Position numbers and translations under genes: made by a program. From the NCBI GenBank assembly GCA_965539935.1, contig CBETVX010000006.1:1-64000 (forward strand): a stretch of DNA of 64,000 bases, read 5' to 3'. Positions 15,950 to 23,761 of this stretch are shown piece by piece. Under the pieces are notes generated by a model, which was given only the letters and a program-made list of their open reading frames with translations, searched no databases and was not told the origin of the DNA. The number at the start of each line of letters is the position of its first letter. The stretch's first letter is position 1. The stretch comes from CBETVX01 sp965539935 (lineage in GTDB: Bacteria; Bacillota; Clostridia; Peptostreptococcales; Caminicellaceae).

Positions 15950-16594
15950 GTGGGAGTGAGTCTATGGGATGAAAAATTGAAAGGATATGAAGTGTTAGAG
16001 GATGAACAAATAGTTGAAGATGCTAGAAATGGAAATTCTATGGCACAAGAGTATTTGATCAAAAAATATAAGAATTTTGTTAGGGCAAAAGCTAGATCCT
16101 ATTTTCTTATAGGGGCCGATAGAGAAGACATTATACAAGAGGGTATGATAGGCTTATTTAAAGCTATTAGAGATTTTAGATGTGATAAAATCTCTTCTTT
16201 TAGAGCCTTTGCTGAACTGTGTATAACAAGACAAATAATTACAGCTATTAAGACAGCTACAAGACAAAAACACATACCATTAAACTCTTATGTTTCTCTT
16301 AATAAACCTATATATGATGAAGAATCCGATAGAACTCTTTTAGATGTATTATCGGGGAAAAGAGTATGTGATCCAGAGGAGCTTCTAATTTCTAGAGAAG
16401 AAGTAATGAATATAGAATCAAAAATTGGAGAAATACTTAGTGACTTAGAATGGCAAGTTCTTATGTATTACCTACAGGGAAAATCCTACCAAGAAATAGC
16501 TGAAGATTTAGATAGGCACGTTAAATCTATTGATAATGCCCTTCAAAGAGTAAAAAGAAAACTCGAAAGGTTTTTGGAACTAAGAAACAGCTAA
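15950..16594 (+). CDS. sigH: RNA polymerase sporulation sigma factor SigH
   Basis: SigH (Spo0H) directs early sporulation and stationary-phase genes. The 214-residue protein contains sigma region 2 (YLIKKYKNFVRAKARSYFL, then GADREDIIQEGMIGLFKAI and FRAFAELCITRQI) and region 4 at the C-terminus (LQGKSYQEIAEDL with its helix-turn-helix). The GTG start is placed by AGGAGG seven bases upstream. It keeps its usual place between yacP and the rpmG-secE-nusG group, but tRNA-Thr and tuf lie in between here. Confidence 0.95.
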   Translation: MGVSLWDEKLKGYEVLEDEQIVEDARNGNSMAQEYLIKKYKNFVRAKARSYFLIGADREDIIQEGMIGLFKAIRDFRCDKISSFRAFAELCITRQIITAIKTATRQKHIPLNSYVSLNKPIYDEESDRTLLDVLSGKRVCDPEELLISREEVMNIESKIGEILSDLEWQVLMYYLQGKSYQEIAEDLDRHVKSIDNALQRVKRKLERFLELRNS

Positions 16595-16624
16595 GAATTG
16601 GTAGTATTACATTATAAAAATCCG

Positions 16625-16653
16625 TTGACTAAAAGCAGTAAACGTAGTAAAAT
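16625..16653 (+). promoter_or_regulatory. promoter for tRNA-Thr (and probably tuf)
   Basis: TTGACT (16625-16630) and TAAAAT (16648-16653) are 17 bases apart, and the tRNA starts 14 bases after the -10 box. Confidence 0.75.
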
Positions 16654-16666
16654 ATTATAGGTAAAT

Positions 16667-16743
16667 GCCCATGTAGCTCAGTAGGTTAGAGCGTCGCCTT
16701 GGTAAGGCGGAGGTCGGCGGTTCAAATCCGCTCGTGGGCTCCA
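16667..16743 (+). tRNA. tRNA-Thr (anticodon GGT)
   Basis: The cloverleaf is complete: acceptor GCCCATG with CGTGGGC, D arm GCTC ... GAGC, anticodon arm TCGCC-TTGGTAA-GGCGG with anticodon GGT, T arm with GGTTCAAATCC, discriminator T and an encoded CCA. It lies 93 bases upstream of tuf and no terminator is evident between them. Confidence 0.97.
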
Positions 16744-16818
16744 AAAAATGTTTTATGTACATACCAAGATACACCAGGGCGAGTTTACTATAACCCTGAA
16801 GTGAGAATTATTAATAAC

Positions 16819-18029
16819 CAGAAGGAGGAAAAAGAAATGGCAAAAGCAAAATTTGAAAGAACAAAGCCCCACGTAAACATAGGAACAATAGGACACGTAG
16901 ACCACGGAAAGACAACGTTAACAGCAGCAATTACACATACACTAAACAAGAGATATGGATTTGGTGAAGCAGTAGCCTTTGACAACATAGACAAGGCACC
17001 AGAAGAAAGAGAAAGAGGAATCACAATCTCAACAGCTCACGTTGAGTACGAAACACCAAATAGACACTACGCTCACGTAGACTGCCCAGGCCATGCTGAC
17101 TACGTAAAGAACATGATCACAGGAGCAGCACAAATGGACGGAGCTATACTAGTAGTATCAGCAGCAGATGGTCCAATGCCACAAACAAGAGAACATATAT
17201 TACTATCAAGACAGGTAGGTGTACCATATATCGTAGTATTCTTAAACAAATGTGACATGGTAGACGACGAAGAATTATTAGAGCTTGTAGAAATGGAAGT
17301 AAGAGAATTACTAGACGAATATGAATTCCCAGGAGATGACACACCAATCGTAAAAGGATCAGCATTAAAAGCATTAGAAGATCCAGAGGGAGAATGGGGA
17401 GACAAGATAGTAGAATTATTTGAAACAATAGATGAATACATTCCAGAACCACAAAGAGATACAGACAAAGACTTCCTAATGCCAGTAGAGGACGTATTCT
17501 CAATCACAGGTAGAGGAACAGTAGCAACAGGAAGAGTAGAAAGAGGAATCCTAAAAGTACAAGACGAAGTAGACATGGTAGGATTAAGAGAAGAAATAAG
17601 AAAAGTAGTAGTAACAGGAGTAGAAATGTTCAGAAAGTTATTAGACCAAGCACAAGCAGGAGATAACATCGGAGCATTATTAAGAGGTGTGCAAAGAGAC
17701 GAAGTTGAAAGAGGAATGGTATTAGCTAAGCCAGGATCAATCAACCCACATACAAAGTTCAAAGCACAAGTATACGTATTAAAGAAAGAAGAAGGTGGAA
17801 GACATACACCATTCTTTAACGGATACAGACCACAATTCTACTTTAGAACAACAGACGTAACAGGATCAATCGCATTACCAGAAGGCGTAGAAATGTGTAT
17901 GCCAGGAGATAACGTAGAAATGGAGATCGAACTTATCACACCAATCGCTATTGAAGAAGGATTAAGATTTGCGATTCGTGAAGGTGGTAGAACAGTAGGA
18001 GCAGGTGCTGTTGCTGAGATTATTGAATA
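16819..18029 (+). repeat. tuf repeat, copy A (about 1.2 kb direct repeat)
   Basis: This interval, from the CAG before the shared ribosome-binding site through the second base of the stop codon, matches 37278-38488 at an offset of 20459. The match ends sharply: the bases before CAG differ, and the stop codons are TAG and TAA. That pattern indicates recent gene conversion limited to the gene and its ribosome-binding site. Confidence 0.92.
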
Positions 18030-18030
18030 G
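16837..18030 (+). CDS. tuf: elongation factor Tu, copy 1
   Basis: EF-Tu brings aminoacyl-tRNA to the ribosome as a GTP complex. The 397-residue protein shows the G motifs GHVDHGKTT, DCPGHADY and NKCDMVD and the three-domain length of the family. The open frame runs upstream through the tRNA gene to 16699, but ATG 16837 is right because GAAGGAGG precedes it and MAKAKFERTKPH is the normal start. The DNA is identical, as far as I compared, to the copy at 37296. Codon use favours C-ending AAC, GAC, TAC and ATC far more than its neighbours. Confidence 0.98.
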   Translation: MAKAKFERTKPHVNIGTIGHVDHGKTTLTAAITHTLNKRYGFGEAVAFDNIDKAPEERERGITISTAHVEYETPNRHYAHVDCPGHADYVKNMITGAAQMDGAILVVSAADGPMPQTREHILLSRQVGVPYIVVFLNKCDMVDDEELLELVEMEVRELLDEYEFPGDDTPIVKGSALKALEDPEGEWGDKIVELFETIDEYIPEPQRDTDKDFLMPVEDVFSITGRGTVATGRVERGILKVQDEVDMVGLREEIRKVVVTGVEMFRKLLDQAQAGDNIGALLRGVQRDEVERGMVLAKPGSINPHTKFKAQVYVLKKEEGGRHTPFFNGYRPQFYFRTTDVTGSIALPEGVEMCMPGDNVEMEIELITPIAIEEGLRFAIREGGRTVGAGAVAEIIE

Positions 18031-18057
18031 TATTAATACAAATTAGTCTAGTTTATA

Positions 18058-18085
18058 ATAGGACTAGGGAAATCCTAGTCCTATT
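18058..18085 (+). terminator. terminator after tuf copy 1
   Basis: AATAGGACTAGG pairs with CCTAGTCCTATT around a 4-base loop, 28 bases after the stop. The T run is weak. Confidence 0.75.
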
Positions 18086-18194
18086 AAAATGAACAAATAA
18101 GAATTGTAACATATTAATGAAGTTGAATCATAGATTTATATATTATGCAAAAACTGGCTATACTATATTGAGTATATTTAAATTTAAAACTATA

Positions 18195-18223
18195 TTGACA
18201 TCCATTATAAATTGTGATAGTTT
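18195..18223 (+). promoter_or_regulatory. probable promoter for rpmG-secE-nusG-rplK-rplA
   Basis: TTGACA (18195-18200) is followed after 17 bases by TAGTTT (18218-18223). The -10 box is weak, so the exact position is tentative. Confidence 0.5.
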
Positions 18224-18315
18224 AAATTAGTGATATTAAAATGGTGGATTGTATGCATAATAAGGAAGTTTATACTTCTTAATATATAGAAGAAGATACA
18301 CTAGGAGGTGTTGAA

Positions 18316-18465
18316 ATGAGAGTTAAGATTACACTTGCCTGCACAGAATGTAAGCAAAGAAATTATCATACTACTAAAAACAAGAAAAATAATCCAGACA
18401 GATTAGAGATTAAAAAGTATTGTAAATTCTGTAAAAAGCATACTGCTCATAAAGAAACGAAATAA
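18316..18465 (+). CDS. rpmG: 50S ribosomal protein L33
   Basis: L33 is a small protein of the large subunit near the E site. The 49-residue sequence begins MRVKITLACTECKQRNY and has two CxxC pairs (CTEC, CKFC), the zinc-binding C+ form. AGGAGGTG lies just before the ATG. secE follows, as in most Firmicutes. Confidence 0.95.
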   Translation: MRVKITLACTECKQRNYHTTKNKKNNPDRLEIKKYCKFCKKHTAHKETK

Positions 18466-18517
18466 TAAGAAAAAATGCATCTTATGTAAATAATTATCGT
18501 ATAAGGATGTGAATAAG

Positions 18518-18724
18518 ATGGCTACACAAACTAATTCTTCAAAGGTAGGATTAGGAAAATTTCTTAAAGGTGTAAAGGCAGAACTTAAAAAAGTAAGTTG
18601 GCCTAATAGAAATGAGCTTCAGTCTTATACAATTGTGGTACTTGTAACTTGTACTTTAGCAGCACTAGGGTTATGGTTATTTGACACCATATTTGGCCAA
18701 GTTATTCAATTTTTAATTAAATAG
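18518..18724 (+). CDS. secE: preprotein translocase subunit SecE
   Basis: SecE clamps and stabilises SecY in the membrane. The 68-residue protein has the conserved amphipathic segment FLKGVKAELKKVSWPNR followed by a single transmembrane helix (IVVLVTCTLAALGLWLF). An in-frame GTG lies nine bases upstream, but ATG 18518 has the better distance to AAGGA. It is followed by nusG. Confidence 0.93.
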   Translation: MATQTNSSKVGLGKFLKGVKAELKKVSWPNRNELQSYTIVVLVTCTLAALGLWLFDTIFGQVIQFLIK

Positions 18725-18740
18725 TATCTCATAGCAAGGG

Positions 18741-18788
18741 AGGGAAGGAGAGATTATTGCAATATTGTAATAATCCTCTGTCTATAGC
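18741..18788 (+). promoter_or_regulatory. nusG ribosome-binding region split by a hairpin
   Basis: A purine-rich site AGGGAAGGAG (18741-18750) lies about 38 bases before the nusG ATG. Between them GATTATTGC (18752-18760) pairs with GTAATAATC (18767-18775). Folding would shorten the effective gap to about 14 bases. There is no other site directly before the ATG, and a TAA rules out an upstream in-frame start. Confidence 0.55.
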
Positions 18789-19310
18789 ATGTCTGATAAA
18801 GAAGCGAAATGGTATGTTGTTCACACATATTCGGGACATGAAAACAAGGTGAAAACAAACATAGAAAAGTTAGTTGAAAATAGAGGTATGGAAGACTTTA
18901 TAACAGATATAGTTGTGCCCACTGAACAAAAAGTAGAAATTAAAAACGGAAAGAGAAAAGTTAAGCAGAAGAAAATTTTTCCTGGTTACGTAATAGTTAA
19001 AATGGTAATGAATGATGAAACTTGGTATGTAGTAAGAAATACTAGAGGTGTTACAGGATTCGTAGGACCTGGATCAAAGCCAGTACCTTTAACAGAAGAT
19101 GAAATAAAGAATATGGGCATAGAAATAGAACGAGCTTCAATAGATATAGAAATTGGTCAAACTGTTAAAGTTATTTCAGGACCATTTGAGAATTTCATGG
19201 GAGAAGTAAAGGGAATAAACCATGAAAAACAAACTTTAAAAGTCCTAATTTCTATGTTTGGTAGGGAAACACCAGTTGAATTAGAGTTCGACCAAGTAGA
19301 AAAGCTATAG
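18789..19310 (+). CDS. nusG: transcription termination/antitermination factor NusG
   Basis: NusG binds RNA polymerase and modulates pausing and termination. The 173-residue protein has the NGN domain (AKWYVVHTYSGHENKV start; KIFPGYVIVKM; VRNTRGVTGFVGPG) and a C-terminal KOW domain (GQTVKVISGPFENFMGEV). The start is fixed by the family N-terminus; the ribosome-binding site is unusually far upstream and separated by a hairpin. rplK and rplA follow. Confidence 0.96.
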   Translation: MSDKEAKWYVVHTYSGHENKVKTNIEKLVENRGMEDFITDIVVPTEQKVEIKNGKRKVKQKKIFPGYVIVKMVMNDETWYVVRNTRGVTGFVGPGSKPVPLTEDEIKNMGIEIERASIDIEIGQTVKVISGPFENFMGEVKGINHEKQTLKVLISMFGRETPVELEFDQVEKL

Positions 19311-19360
19311 GCTTTTATTATAAATTTGATATTTGATGACTTTTTTAAGGAGGTGTTAAA

Positions 19361-19786
19361 ATGGCTAAAAAAGTTACAGGTGTAATTAAATTACAAATTC
19401 CTGCAGGAAAGGCAAATCCAGCACCACCAGTAGGTCCAGCCCTTGGACAACATGGTGTTAATATTATGGAGTTCTGTAAACAATTCAATGCTAAAACTGC
19501 AGATCAAGCTGGTCTAATAATACCAGTTATTATAACAGTATACCAAGATAGATCATTTACATTCGTAACAAAGACTCCTCCAGCTGCAGTATTATTAAAG
19601 AAAGCAGCAGGAATAGAGAAGGGGTCTGGAGAGCCACATGTAAACAAGGTGGCTAAAGTATCAATTGACAAAGTAAAAGAAATAGCTGAATTAAAAATGC
19701 CTGACTTAAATGCAGCAGATCTTGATGCAGCTATGAGCATGATAAAAGGTACTGCTAGAAGTATGGGTATTGTAGTAGAAGAGTAA
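19361..19786 (+). CDS. rplK: 50S ribosomal protein L11
   Basis: L11 forms the GTPase-associated stalk base. The 141-residue sequence has the N-terminal GVIKLQIPAGKANPAPPVGPA segment and the C-terminal RNA-binding domain ending RSMGIVVEE. AAGGAGGTG precedes the ATG, and rplA follows after 53 bases. Confidence 0.98.
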   Translation: MAKKVTGVIKLQIPAGKANPAPPVGPALGQHGVNIMEFCKQFNAKTADQAGLIIPVIITVYQDRSFTFVTKTPPAAVLLKKAAGIEKGSGEPHVNKVAKVSIDKVKEIAELKMPDLNAADLDAAMSMIKGTARSMGIVVEE

Positions 19787-19839
19787 TTCAATAGTGTGGG
19801 AGGTACACACCGTTAAAACCACAAAGGAGGTAAAAAATA

Positions 19840-20538
19840 ATGGCTAAAAAAGGAAAAAGATATGCTGAAATAGCTAAGCTAGTAGATAGAGCTAAGCTAT
19901 ATGATTTAGAAGAAGCCTTTGAACTTCTACCAAATTTAGCAAAGGCTAAATTTGATGAAACAGTAGAACTTCATGTAAGACTAGGTGTAGATGGAAGACA
20001 TGCTGACCAACAAGTTAGAGGTGCTATAGTTCTCCCCCATGGAACAGGAAAAACTAAAAGAGTTTTAGTTTTTGCAAAGGGAGACAAAGTGGCTGAAGCT
20101 GAAGCTGCAGGTGCTGATTATGTAGGCGCTGACGAATACGTAGCTAAAATTCAAAATGAAAACTGGTTTGATTTTGATGTAGTAGTAGCTACTCCAGATA
20201 TGATGGGTGTAGTTGGAAGACTTGGTAGAATACTTGGACCAAAGGGGTTAATGCCAAACCCAAAATCAGGTACAGTAACCTTTGATGTTGAAAAGGCTGT
20301 TAAAGAAATCAAAGCAGGTAAAGTTGAATATAGATTAGATAAAACTAACATTATTCACGTTCCTATTGGAAAAGTATCTTTTGGTAAAGAAAAGTTAATG
20401 GAAAACTTTAAGACTATAATGGAAGCTATAGTGAAGGCTAAACCAGCCTCTGCTAAAGGAACATACTTAAAAAATGTAACTGTTACAAGCACTATGGGTC
20501 CTGGAATAAAAATAAATCCTTCCAAAATAATTGGTTAA
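19840..20538 (+). CDS. rplA: 50S ribosomal protein L1
   Basis: L1 forms the mobile L1 stalk and can repress its own mRNA. The 232-residue sequence has the usual MAKKGKRY start, the central GRLGRILGPKGLMPNPKSGT block and the C-terminal VTSTMGPGIKI motif. AAAGGAGG precedes the ATG. The next gene, rplJ, has its own promoter and leader. Confidence 0.98.
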   Translation: MAKKGKRYAEIAKLVDRAKLYDLEEAFELLPNLAKAKFDETVELHVRLGVDGRHADQQVRGAIVLPHGTGKTKRVLVFAKGDKVAEAEAAGADYVGADEYVAKIQNENWFDFDVVVATPDMMGVVGRLGRILGPKGLMPNPKSGTVTFDVEKAVKEIKAGKVEYRLDKTNIIHVPIGKVSFGKEKLMENFKTIMEAIVKAKPASAKGTYLKNVTVTSTMGPGIKINPSKIIG

Positions 20539-20554
20539 TTTCTTAAAATAATTG

Positions 20555-20583
20555 TTGACTTAATATTATATTGATGATAGAAT
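20555..20583 (+). promoter_or_regulatory. promoter for rplJ-rplL
   Basis: TTGACT (20555-20560) and TAGAAT (20578-20583) are 17 bases apart. They lie just before the L10 leader. Confidence 0.75.
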
Positions 20584-20594
20584 TGCCTTGTTAC

Positions 20595-20760
20595 AAATTA
20601 AAATAGAAATTAAGCCGTAGACAGTAGGTGCTAAAAGTAAGCTTAAATTATGCCTACCGAGGTCATTGACGATAGATTTGAGTAGTGTATTTTTATATCT
20701 ATGACTACCAAATGGCCTCTTCGTGTTTGCGGAGAGGCCTTTAATAGTTATGTGGCTTAT
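20595..20760 (+). promoter_or_regulatory. ribosomal protein L10 leader
   Basis: The 5' untranslated region of rplJ contains the TAGGTGCTAAAAGTAAG-like element typical of Firmicute L10 leaders and ends in a hairpin (GGCCTCT with AGAGGCC, 20714-20739). L10 with L7/L12 is known to bind such leaders to control rplJL. The family assignment is by eye. Confidence 0.75.
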
Positions 20761-20825
20761 ATGGCTTATGATTTTAATAAAAATAAGCAAGGTACAAATC
20801 AAGTCAATAAGGAGGTGGGTTAGGG

Positions 20826-21350
20826 ATGAGCTCTAAAATAGAAGCAAAAAAGCAACTAGTTCAGGAACTAAAAGAAAAAATTGATCAATCTCAAGCTGTA
20901 GTTCTTGTTGACTATAGAGGTTTGAATGTTGAAGAAGTAACTGAACTAAGAAAGAAATTTAGAGAAGCTGGTGTTGAATACAAAGTATATAAGAATTCAT
21001 TAATGAGATTTGCCTTTAAAGAAGCTGGATTAGAAAATTTCAATGAATATCTTAAAGGACCTAATGCTATTGCATACAGTTTTGAAGATCCTGTAGCTCC
21101 TGCTAAAATTAGTAGCGAATTTGCGAAGGATCATAAGAACTTAGAAATCAAAGCTGGTGTAGTAGATGGTAAAATAATAGACATTGATGGAATCAAGAAT
21201 CTAGCAGACTTACCATCAAGAGAAGTGTTAATTGCACAAGTACTTGGAGGATTAAATGGTCCTATTTCAGGATTTGCTAATGTACTTCAAGGAAATATTA
21301 GAAATCTTGTTTACGCATTAAATGCAATAGCTGAGAAAAAAGAACAATAA
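20826..21350 (+). CDS. rplJ: 50S ribosomal protein L10
   Basis: L10 anchors the L7/L12 stalk dimers. The 174-residue protein has the N-terminal rRNA-binding domain (VLVDYRGLNVEEVTELRKKF; YKVYKNSLMRFA) and the C-terminal helix that holds L12. AAGGAGGTGG lies just before the ATG. It follows a structured leader that it probably binds. Confidence 0.98.
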   Translation: MSSKIEAKKQLVQELKEKIDQSQAVVLVDYRGLNVEEVTELRKKFREAGVEYKVYKNSLMRFAFKEAGLENFNEYLKGPNAIAYSFEDPVAPAKISSEFAKDHKNLEIKAGVVDGKIIDIDGIKNLADLPSREVLIAQVLGGLNGPISGFANVLQGNIRNLVYALNAIAEKKEQ

Positions 21351-21387
21351 AAAACTAAAAATTTAAATAATATGGAGGTAGAATTAA

Positions 21388-21774
21388 ATGGCAAGCGAAA
21401 AAGTACAAAACTTAATTGAAGAAGTTAAAAATCTTACTGTATTAGAATTATCTGAGTTAGTAAAGGCTTTAGAAGAAGAATTTGGTGTAAGTGCACAAGC
21501 TCCTATGATGGCAGCAATGCCTGTAGCTGGTGGAGCAGCTGGTGGAGCAGCTGAAGAAGAAAAGACAGAATTCGATGTTATCTTAACTAGTGCAGGCGCT
21601 AAGAAGATTGGCGTTATCAAAGTTGTAAGAGAAATCACTGGATTAGGATTAAAAGAAGCAAAAGCTCTTGTAGATGGTGCTCCAAGCCCAGTTAAAGAAG
21701 GAGTAGCTAAAGAAGAAGCTGAAAGCATGAAAACTAAATTAGAAGATGCAGGAGCAACTGTAGAACTTAAATAA
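21388..21774 (+). CDS. rplL: 50S ribosomal protein L7/L12
   Basis: L7/L12 is the multicopy stalk protein that recruits translational GTPases. The 128-residue protein has the N-terminal dimer domain, an Ala/Gly-rich hinge at about residues 40-57 and the C-terminal domain with KIGVIKVVREITGLGLKEAK. TGGAGGT precedes the ATG. Two terminators follow, so rpoB is not read from this transcript. Confidence 0.98.
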   Translation: MASEKVQNLIEEVKNLTVLELSELVKALEEEFGVSAQAPMMAAMPVAGGAAGGAAEEEKTEFDVILTSAGAKKIGVIKVVREITGLGLKEAKALVDGAPSPVKEGVAKEEAESMKTKLEDAGATVELK

Positions 21775-21791
21775 TTTAGTAATTTTAAAAC

Positions 21792-21828
21792 AAAGGTACC
21801 TCAGTAGATTTACTGAGGTACCTTTTGT
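21792..21828 (+). terminator. strong terminator after rplL
   Basis: AAGGTACCTCAGTA pairs with TACTGAGGTACCTT around a 4-base loop, with TTTTGTTT following. Confidence 0.92.
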
Positions 21829-21861
21829 TTAATTTTAAATAATATACAAATACTTTACTCT

Positions 21862-21894
21862 AAAAGGCAGAAATTTTATTTTCTGCCTTTTTTC
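21862..21894 (+). terminator. second terminator after rplL
   Basis: AAAAGGCAGAAA pairs with TTTCTGCCTTTT, then a T run. Two terminators in tandem seal the rplL unit from the accessory cassette. Confidence 0.88.
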
Positions 21895-21992
21895 TTTATG
21901 TAATAAAAGGAATATTTGGTCAAATATAGAATATTTAAAATATAATTATTTTTAAAAAGATAATGACAACAAATGCAATAGGAGTGAGACCT

Positions 21993-23417
21993 ATGGAAAG
22001 TAATTTCAATAGGAGAGAGAATAATGGGGACAATCCATTGCTTCCTGAATATTTCATATCCACAATGGAGAAAATATTTGACCCAATTCCAGTGCCTATA
22101 ATTCTTATAGATAAAGACACAAGAATAGTTATGATAAATCAGGCCTTCGCCGACTATTTGGGATATTCTAAAGAAAAACTATATGGTAAAAAGGTAAATG
22201 AAGTAGATAAAAATACTAGGTTTCCATATGTGTTCAAGACTAAAAAGGCTGAGATAGCATGGAAACATACTTTTAAAAATGGACATACAGCTATTGTGCA
22301 TAGGATACCTGTACTTGATAAAGAACAGGAAATAATGTATGGTTTTGGTATAATACTTTTTGAAGATTTAGGTCAATTTAGGAACATTATAGAAAAAAAT
22401 AAGCTGTTAGAAACAGAACTACAACACTTTAAAGACCAATTAAGGGAAATACGTGGGGCTAAATATTCATGGGATACCATAGTGGGAAATAGCGAGAAAA
22501 TACAGGAAGCAAAATATATGGCTAAGAAAGCTGCCCAGACCAATTCAAATGTATTGCTTTTAGGAGAAAGTGGAACTGGAAAAGAGCTATTTGCCCATGC
22601 CATACATAATGGAAGTGGAAGAAGCTATTTTCCCTTTGTTAAAGTAAACTGTGCGGCAATTCCATCGGAATTATTGGAATCAGAGTTGTTTGGCTATGAA
22701 GGCGGGGCCTTTACCGGTGCAAGAAAGCAGGGTAAAATAGGAAAATTTGAATTAGCCAGTGGCGGTAGTATATTTTTAGATGAAATAGGAGATATGCCTA
22801 TGAATATGCAGGCAAAACTTCTTAGGGTTCTTCAAGAAAAGGAAATAGAAAGGATCGGTAGTAATAAAACCCAAAAAGTGGACATAAGGGTAATAGCAGC
22901 TACAAACAAGGACTTGAGGAAGATGGTAGATGAGAAAAAATTTAGGGAAGATTTATTTTATAGACTCAATGTAATGACTATAGAAATTCCACCTTTGAGG
23001 GAAAGATATGGCGACATTAAGTCCCTTGCAAATCTATTGCTGAAAAAAATATCTAATCAACTTGGAAAATATGTATGTAAAATTGATAAAAGAACAATGG
23101 AATATTTAGAAAGTCATACTTGGCCAGGAAATGTAAGAGAACTTGAAAATGTCTTAGAAAGGGCTATCAATTTAGCAGACTCGGATACTATATTACCAGT
23201 GTACTTACCTTCATATCTAACCCAGACAAATAAAGCTATAATTAACGGTCCCATAAAATCCCTTAAATATATTATTGAGGATGTGGAAAAGGAAGCCATT
23301 ATAAGATCTTTAGAATACACTAAGGGAAATAAGCTAAAATCTGCTAAAATCCTTGGAATAAGCAGATCAAGTTTATACACCAAAATAGAAAAATATGGAA
23401 TCAAATACTGTCCATAA
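21993..23417 (+). CDS. sigma-54-dependent transcriptional activator with PAS domain
   Basis: This 474-residue enhancer-binding protein has an N-terminal PAS domain (about 30-130: PIPVPIILIDKDTRIVMINQAF), a central AAA+ domain and a C-terminal Fis-type helix-turn-helix (SAKILGISRSSLYTKIEKYG). The AAA+ part shows Walker A GESGTGKE, the sigma-54-contacting GAFTGA loop, Walker B IFLDEIGD and a TWPGNVRELEN motif. It has no receiver domain, so it is probably switched by a ligand or cofactor at the PAS domain. The frame opens at 21963, but ATG 21993 is preferred because AGGAG lies eight bases upstream. The sigma-54 promoter at 23582 is its likely target. Confidence 0.95.
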   Translation: MESNFNRRENNGDNPLLPEYFISTMEKIFDPIPVPIILIDKDTRIVMINQAFADYLGYSKEKLYGKKVNEVDKNTRFPYVFKTKKAEIAWKHTFKNGHTAIVHRIPVLDKEQEIMYGFGIILFEDLGQFRNIIEKNKLLETELQHFKDQLREIRGAKYSWDTIVGNSEKIQEAKYMAKKAAQTNSNVLLLGESGTGKELFAHAIHNGSGRSYFPFVKVNCAAIPSELLESELFGYEGGAFTGARKQGKIGKFELASGGSIFLDEIGDMPMNMQAKLLRVLQEKEIERIGSNKTQKVDIRVIAATNKDLRKMVDEKKFREDLFYRLNVMTIEIPPLRERYGDIKSLANLLLKKISNQLGKYVCKIDKRTMEYLESHTWPGNVRELENVLERAINLADSDTILPVYLPSYLTQTNKAIINGPIKSLKYIIEDVEKEAIIRSLEYTKGNKLKSAKILGISRSSLYTKIEKYGIKYCP

Positions 23418-23474
23418 TTTAATCATTTGTAAAAAAATAAAACATTACATAAGTATAAGATAAGTAGGGGGGAA

Positions 23475-23527
23475 AAGCTAAGGAGCTGTAGTATATTTTT
23501 ACAGTACCTTAGCTTATTAATTTTTTG
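23475..23527 (+). terminator. terminator after the sigma-54 activator
   Basis: AAGCTAAGG pairs with CCTTAGCTT and an inner CTGTA with TACAG, then TTTTTT within ten bases. Confidence 0.75.
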
Positions 23528-23581
23528 ATATTTATAATATAGAAAATAACATTGATTCATTGATTTTTTAGGACAAAAATT

Positions 23582-23598
23582 TTGGCATATAATTTGCT
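23582..23598 (+). promoter_or_regulatory. sigma-54 (-24/-12) promoter
   Basis: TTGGCATATAATTTGCT matches the sigma-54 consensus TGGCAC-N5-TTGCW, with GG at 23584-23585 and GC at 23596-23597, exactly ten bases apart. Transcription would start near 23609 and give a leader of about 150 bases. The gene upstream encodes a sigma-54 activator, which strongly supports the call. Confidence 0.88.
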
Positions 23599-23761
23599 CT
23601 TTTAAATTTAAAACTTAGAATATATTTGGCCTTTGATAAAAATATAGTAACTATATTTTAATTACAGGAGGTTTGATTATCATACATATCTATTTAAATC
23701 AATAAGATGTCAAAGGTCTAGAGAAATAGATTTTCAAATAAAAATTATAGGGGGTATTAAA

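Noticed and set aside
16699..16836. N-terminal extension of EF-Tu reading through the tRNA-Thr gene
   Set aside because: The open frame is accidental; the ribosome-binding site and family N-terminus place the start at 16837.
17100..17762. Long minus-strand open frame (220 codons) inside tuf, repeated at 37559-38221
   Set aside because: It is the antisense shadow of the biased tuf codons, has no ribosome-binding site and a serine/threonine-rich nonsense composition.
23664..23700. AGGAGG in the leader of the KASIII-like gene
   Set aside because: No ATG or GTG at a proper distance follows; the TTG beside it is too close and gives only ten codons.
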